8,988 bases of DNA from CAKAHY01 sp963522175 (lineage in GTDB: Bacteria > Bacillota > Clostridia > Lachnospirales > Lachnospiraceae), in assembly GCA_963522175.1 (NCBI GenBank), contig CAUQXC010000021.1, positions 1-8,988 on the forward strand, written 5' to 3'. The translations under genes were made by a program, and so were the position numbers. Positions 6,381 to 8,988 of this stretch are shown here, piece by piece (the stretch's first letter is position 1; the number at the start of each line of letters is the position of its first letter). The notes under the pieces were generated by a model that worked only from the letters and a program-made list of their open reading frames with translations, did no database searches and was not told where the DNA came from.

Positions 6381-6387
6381 AAAATAT

Positions 6388-6417
6388 AGTATAATATCCT
6401 CCCGCTCATTTTGTCAA
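6388..6417 (-). promoter_or_regulatory. Promoter of the SRP RNA gene
   Basis: On the minus strand a consensus -35 TTGACA (6417-6412) lies 18 bases from the -10 TATACT (6393-6388). The alternative -10 TTATAC has a 17-base gap. The start would be at about 6380-6381, which fits the 5' end of the conserved RNA. It is probably also the main promoter for dnaX and the genes after it. Confidence 0.85.
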
Positions 6418-6438
6418 GCAATACAAACAGGAGGATAT
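6394..6438. repeat. 9-base inverted repeat flanking the SRP RNA -35 box
   Basis: ATATCCTCC (6394-6402) and GGAGGATAT (6430-6438) are perfect inverted copies separated by 27 bases. They enclose the -35 element and most of the promoter spacer. The arrangement could be an operator, or a weak hairpin in the transcript of the upstream surface-protein gene. No T-run directly follows, so terminator function is doubtful. Confidence 0.6.
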
Positions 6439-6460
6439 CATAAAAGATATCTTAAAAACT

Positions 6461-8988
6461 TTAGTCGTCTATTCCAAGGGCATCTTTTACAGCGTCCTTT
6501 ATCCCCCGCGAGGAATATGTAGCTCCCCCGATAATATCGACATTTTCTATATCATCCTTTGTTCTTTGTCTACCCTCAAAATCCTTAGTCATTTTTAAAG
6601 CACTCTTCCAATAGGGTGTGCTTTTCTCCCCCGCGTATGTTCCGTTATCTTTAACGCTTACTATTTCTCCGCTTTTTATATCATAGGTCACAGCTACAAG
6701 AGCTCTGTATCCGAACTGATCCACCCATGCCTTTCCCGTCACGGTTCTAGTCCTTCCGGCGTCGGAATCTGTTGCTTTATTTTCCTTTGAACCCCTATGC
6801 GAACCATCTTCCCGGTTGTCTTTATTCTCCTTCGAGCCTCCGTCCGCCATTGCCTTTTTAATAGCTTCTATCACCGCATATCTTGACCATGTAGCTCCGC
6901 TGACGGCATCTACACTTTCCAAATTATCCTTCGTTTTTCCTTTAAACTTATCAAAAAGCTTTTTGTTTATAAGTTTTTTCCAAAATCTTGCAGAAGCGCT
7001 ATCCGGAACGGTTTTGTCTTCCACGCTTATTATGACTCCCGTTTTTTTGTCGTACTTTACAAGCACCTTAGCCTTATAACCGAAGTCTTCGTCGTCATCC
7101 TTATTTATGACTTGCTCCTCTCCTTCGGCACTGACAGCATCTTTTGAACCTTCATCTTCACCCTTGTCCTGTGAAGCCGCTTTTTCATTTTCAATATTGA
7201 AATCCTTAGCATACGACACATATCCGCTTGTAATGTTTACATCCCCGAATATAATCTTATAATCTCCTGCTCCCGTAACCGCCGTATCATTAATTTTTAA
7301 GGTACTTCCGTCAAAGGTGTAATCCGTATTTTCCGTGAGCTTAACTTTGTTGTTTCCGTCCATTTTATATAAAACGGCTACCTTCACACCTTCTTTGTAA
7401 GGCAGTACACTGAGGTCAAAATCTACGCTGGCGCCTTCACCCTTTTTGAAGCCTTTTTTATCGGAAACATTAACCTCTTTATCCGGCGCAAGCCTGATTT
7501 GCTTAGGAACATATATGTTCAATCCGTCAATAACAGCTTTTTTATTATCTTTCAACAAATAGGTAATACTTTTTATATTCTTACCCTCCATTGTTTGATA
7601 TCTTTGATAATGTATACCGCTGCCCGTTGCCCTTCTGTGTACCGAAAAGAAGAGTTTATTTGAGTCGGAAGATATATTCTCATCAAACAGCATACCGAAC
7701 TTATCATTCCCTTTACCGTCTTTCCTGTCCATAGTTATAATAACACCGAGAACATTCGATTTCGGATCTATCTCCTTAGGAAGGTTTTCTATTGTTATTT
7801 GATAATCGTATCTCGGGTCTTCACTTTGATCCGTAAAAATAGTTGTATGTCCGTCAAGAGTCACCGTCTCAACATTATCCTTATTTTTAAGCTCCGACAA
7901 GCTGCCGTTTACATAAAGCTCTTTATATACATTAGGCTCATTTGTACTTAGAGTTCTCTTGACCTTCTTTATATTACCGTCTTCATTTACGTCCTCTTCA
8001 GCTGTCATGCTTGCTATTATTCCAATCAATTTTCCTTTTACAACAAAGCCCGGTTTCTCTTTTTTCGAAATCTCACCCAATATAACAGCTTTTGCATAAA
8101 GCTCGGCATCTACCTGAACAGGTATTTTTATACCGTTTATATAGTACCCGCTTCCCGATTTAAACTTTTCGTAGTTGGCATTCTTAAAGCTTTCGAAGCC
8201 CTCAAAGCTTTTTCTTTCAATATCCTTGTAAATACCTCTGTAACCGCTGATAATAAAGTTTTCAGTACCTACATCAGGCTCTTTATTTGCAGGCTTTTTC
8301 AAATATGGGTTAAGTTCACTTGCATAAAAATCCGCAAATCCCACTGTTGCACGACCATAAATATTTCCGCTCAGCTTTCTGTCCTCGGCAACATAATAAT
8401 GTGCTACCGGTGTTTTATAATTCATTATCTTCCCGGCTTTTGCACTTATATCTTCACCGTTCACCTTCAAAACTTCATTTGCATTGTTTTTATCATACTG
8501 CTTGTAATAATATGTATGTTTAACACCGTCTACAAAAATATCGACTTTTTCCATATTTGTTGTTTTATCTACATCGGGCTTTTCTTCTTCCTTATCTTCT
8601 TTAGGTTCAAACTTAAACCTCAAGCTTATACTTCCGTTACCGAATCTCGCATCATGATAATCGGGTAAGCTTATATTAAGACCATAAAAAAGTGTTCCCT
8701 GTACTTTCACATTCAGAAGCTTCTCATCTTTATTGTAGACCTTGACCGTAAACAGATTATCGGGAAACTTGGTTTTTTCATCCGCATTTTTTGAATATTT
8801 ATAAGGCAGACTTACATCATAAAGTCTATATTGAGCATTTGACTCTTCGAACTTGTTCTTATCTATGCTTATATTTTGAAGCCTTATATCATTATCCCAA
8901 AGCTCCACCCTCGCAGGTACCTGATCTTCCTTTGGCTTTTCAGGTTTTTTCGGCTCCTGTGGTGCTTCTTCCTTCGGCTTTTCAGGTT
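6461..8988 (-). CDS. Large exported protein with Tp47-like region and two FMN_bind domains (partial, N-terminus missing)
   Basis: The frame stays open to the right edge, so only the last 841 residues are visible. The GTG at 8908 is an internal valine, not a start. Visible residues 1-26 are Pro/Glu/Lys-rich with the unit PEKPKE twice. Residues 27-126 are beta-rich and unrecognised. An acidic linker follows, then segments resembling Treponema Tp47: GRATVGFADFYASELN (211-226) and YYINGIKIPVQVDAELY (281-297). Two FMN_bind domains close the protein (about 635-715 and 756-841), with motifs SGATWS (Thr 699) and GGATYSS (Thr 823). In this family FMN is attached to that Thr by ApbE outside the cytoplasm. 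No cysteine occurs, which fits an exported protein. There is no LPXTG motif or membrane tail at the C-terminus, so anchoring would be N-terminal or through missing parts. It may be a surface electron-transfer flavoprotein. FMN_bind is fairly sure; Tp47 relationship is moderate. Confidence 0.85.
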   Translation of the reverse strand, partial: PEKPKEEAPQEPKKPEKPKEDQVPARVELWDNDIRLQNISIDKNKFEESNAQYRLYDVSLPYKYSKNADEKTKFPDNLFTVKVYNKDEKLLNVKVQGTLFYGLNISLPDYHDARFGNGSISLRFKFEPKEDKEEEKPDVDKTTNMEKVDIFVDGVKHTYYYKQYDKNNANEVLKVNGEDISAKAGKIMNYKTPVAHYYVAEDRKLSGNIYGRATVGFADFYASELNPYLKKPANKEPDVGTENFIISGYRGIYKDIERKSFEGFESFKNANYEKFKSGSGYYINGIKIPVQVDAELYAKAVILGEISKKEKPGFVVKGKLIGIIASMTAEEDVNEDGNIKKVKRTLSTNEPNVYKELYVNGSLSELKNKDNVETVTLDGHTTIFTDQSEDPRYDYQITIENLPKEIDPKSNVLGVIITMDRKDGKGNDKFGMLFDENISSDSNKLFFSVHRRATGSGIHYQRYQTMEGKNIKSITYLLKDNKKAVIDGLNIYVPKQIRLAPDKEVNVSDKKGFKKGEGASVDFDLSVLPYKEGVKVAVLYKMDGNNKVKLTENTDYTFDGSTLKINDTAVTGAGDYKIIFGDVNITSGYVSYAKDFNIENEKAASQDKGEDEGSKDAVSAEGEEQVINKDDDEDFGYKAKVLVKYDKKTGVIISVEDKTVPDSASARFWKKLINKKLFDKFKGKTKDNLESVDAVSGATWSRYAVIEAIKKAMADGGSKENKDNREDGSHRGSKENKATDSDAGRTRTVTGKAWVDQFGYRALVAVTYDIKSGEIVSVKDNGTYAGEKSTPYWKSALKMTKDFEGRQRTKDDIENVDIIGGATYSSRGIKDAVKDALGIDD
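6464..6721 (-). other. FMN_bind domain 2 (C-terminal)
   Basis: Encodes about 86 residues from QFGYRALVAVTYD to the end. The flavinylation-type motif is D-I-I-G-G-A-T-Y-S-S, with the candidate FMN-carrying Thr at codon 6518-6520. The first motif position is Gly where Ser is usual. Confidence 0.75.
6842..7084 (-). other. FMN_bind domain 1
   Basis: Encodes about 81 residues starting DFGYKAKVLVKYD and ending near AIKKAMADG. The motif D-A-V-S-G-A-T-W-S matches the family consensus, with the candidate Thr at codon 6890-6892. A basic/acidic linker with two GSKENK copies joins it to domain 2. Confidence 0.8.
8929..8988 (-). repeat. Pro/Glu/Lys-rich 42-base repeat at the right edge
   Basis: Two 18-base copies (8929-8946 and 8971-8988), differing at one base, are 42 bases apart and encode PEKPKE(E/D) in a 14-residue period. 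Such segments usually act as stiff spacers in wall-spanning or wall-attached proteins. The array probably continues beyond the window. Confidence 0.75.

Noticed and set aside
6209..6421. 70-codon minus-strand reading frame
   Set aside because: It lies over the SRP RNA gene and its promoter; the conserved RNA blocks explain the sequence and the peptide has no protein-like features.
6434..6451. GATATC-TTTTAT-GATATC hairpin as the terminator of the surface-protein gene
   Set aside because: The 6-base stem is AT-rich and weak, and no T-run follows it on the minus strand.
8906..8908. GTG as the start codon of the surface protein
   Set aside because: The frame continues upstream without a stop through Pro/Glu/Lys repeats to the window edge, and no Shine-Dalgarno precedes the GTG. 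The gene is truncated by the window.
1..8988. CRISPR array, insertion sequence, prophage or toxin-antitoxin locus
   Set aside because: No regularly spaced direct repeats with unique spacers, transposase motifs or terminal inverted repeats were seen; the only repeats are in-frame protein repeats and short promoter-type elements.

Overview
The window looks like a chromosomal segment of a low-to-moderate GC Firmicute of the class Clostridia. Lachnospirales or a related anaerobe is plausible, but that is inference from gene style only. The evidence is a large SRP RNA with an Alu domain, purine-rich Shine-Dalgarno sites, and the order SRP RNA - dnaX - ybaB/yaaK - recR - membrane protein - rRNA promoter. 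From memory this parallels the Bacillus subtilis stretch scr-dnaX-yaaK-recR-yaaL-bofA-rrnA. Every supported gene is on the minus strand, so transcription runs from the right edge to the left.

Right part (6461-8988): the C-terminal 841 residues of a large, cysteine-free, probably exported protein whose start lies beyond the window. It has a Pro/Glu/Lys repeat region, beta-rich modules with segments resembling the Treponema Tp47 (penicillin-binding protein Tp47) family, and two C-terminal FMN_bind domains with flavinylation-type motifs. It is probably a cell-surface flavoprotein.

Middle (6083-6417): a SRP RNA gene with a strong sigma-A-type promoter and an intrinsic terminator. It is followed after 27 bases by dnaX (DNA polymerase III tau/gamma), which has no clear promoter of its own. 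Then come the nucleoid-associated YbaB/EbfC protein gene, recR, an 841-residue protein not recognised by name, and a cvpA-family membrane protein gene. From ybaB onward the genes are adjacent, 15 bases apart, or overlapping by ATGA, so they form one operon that ends at a strong hairpin terminator (133-170). The 841-residue protein has TPR-like helical repeats, a long acidic repeat-rich linker, and a C-terminal region resembling a degenerate CbxX/CfxQ-type AAA domain.

Left edge (1-130): an AT-rich region with phased A-tracts, a TTGACA/TAGACT promoter, a boxA-like site and a leader typical of ribosomal RNA operons. A 16S gene probably begins just outside the window.

Functionally, the operon combines replication (DnaX), recombinational repair (RecR), a DNA-binding protein (YbaB) and protein targeting (SRP RNA) with two uncharacterised envelope or scaffold-type proteins. 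I see no CRISPR array, insertion sequence, tRNA or toxin-antitoxin locus. The least explained items are the TPR/acidic/AAA-like protein and the Tp47-like/tandem FMN_bind surface protein.
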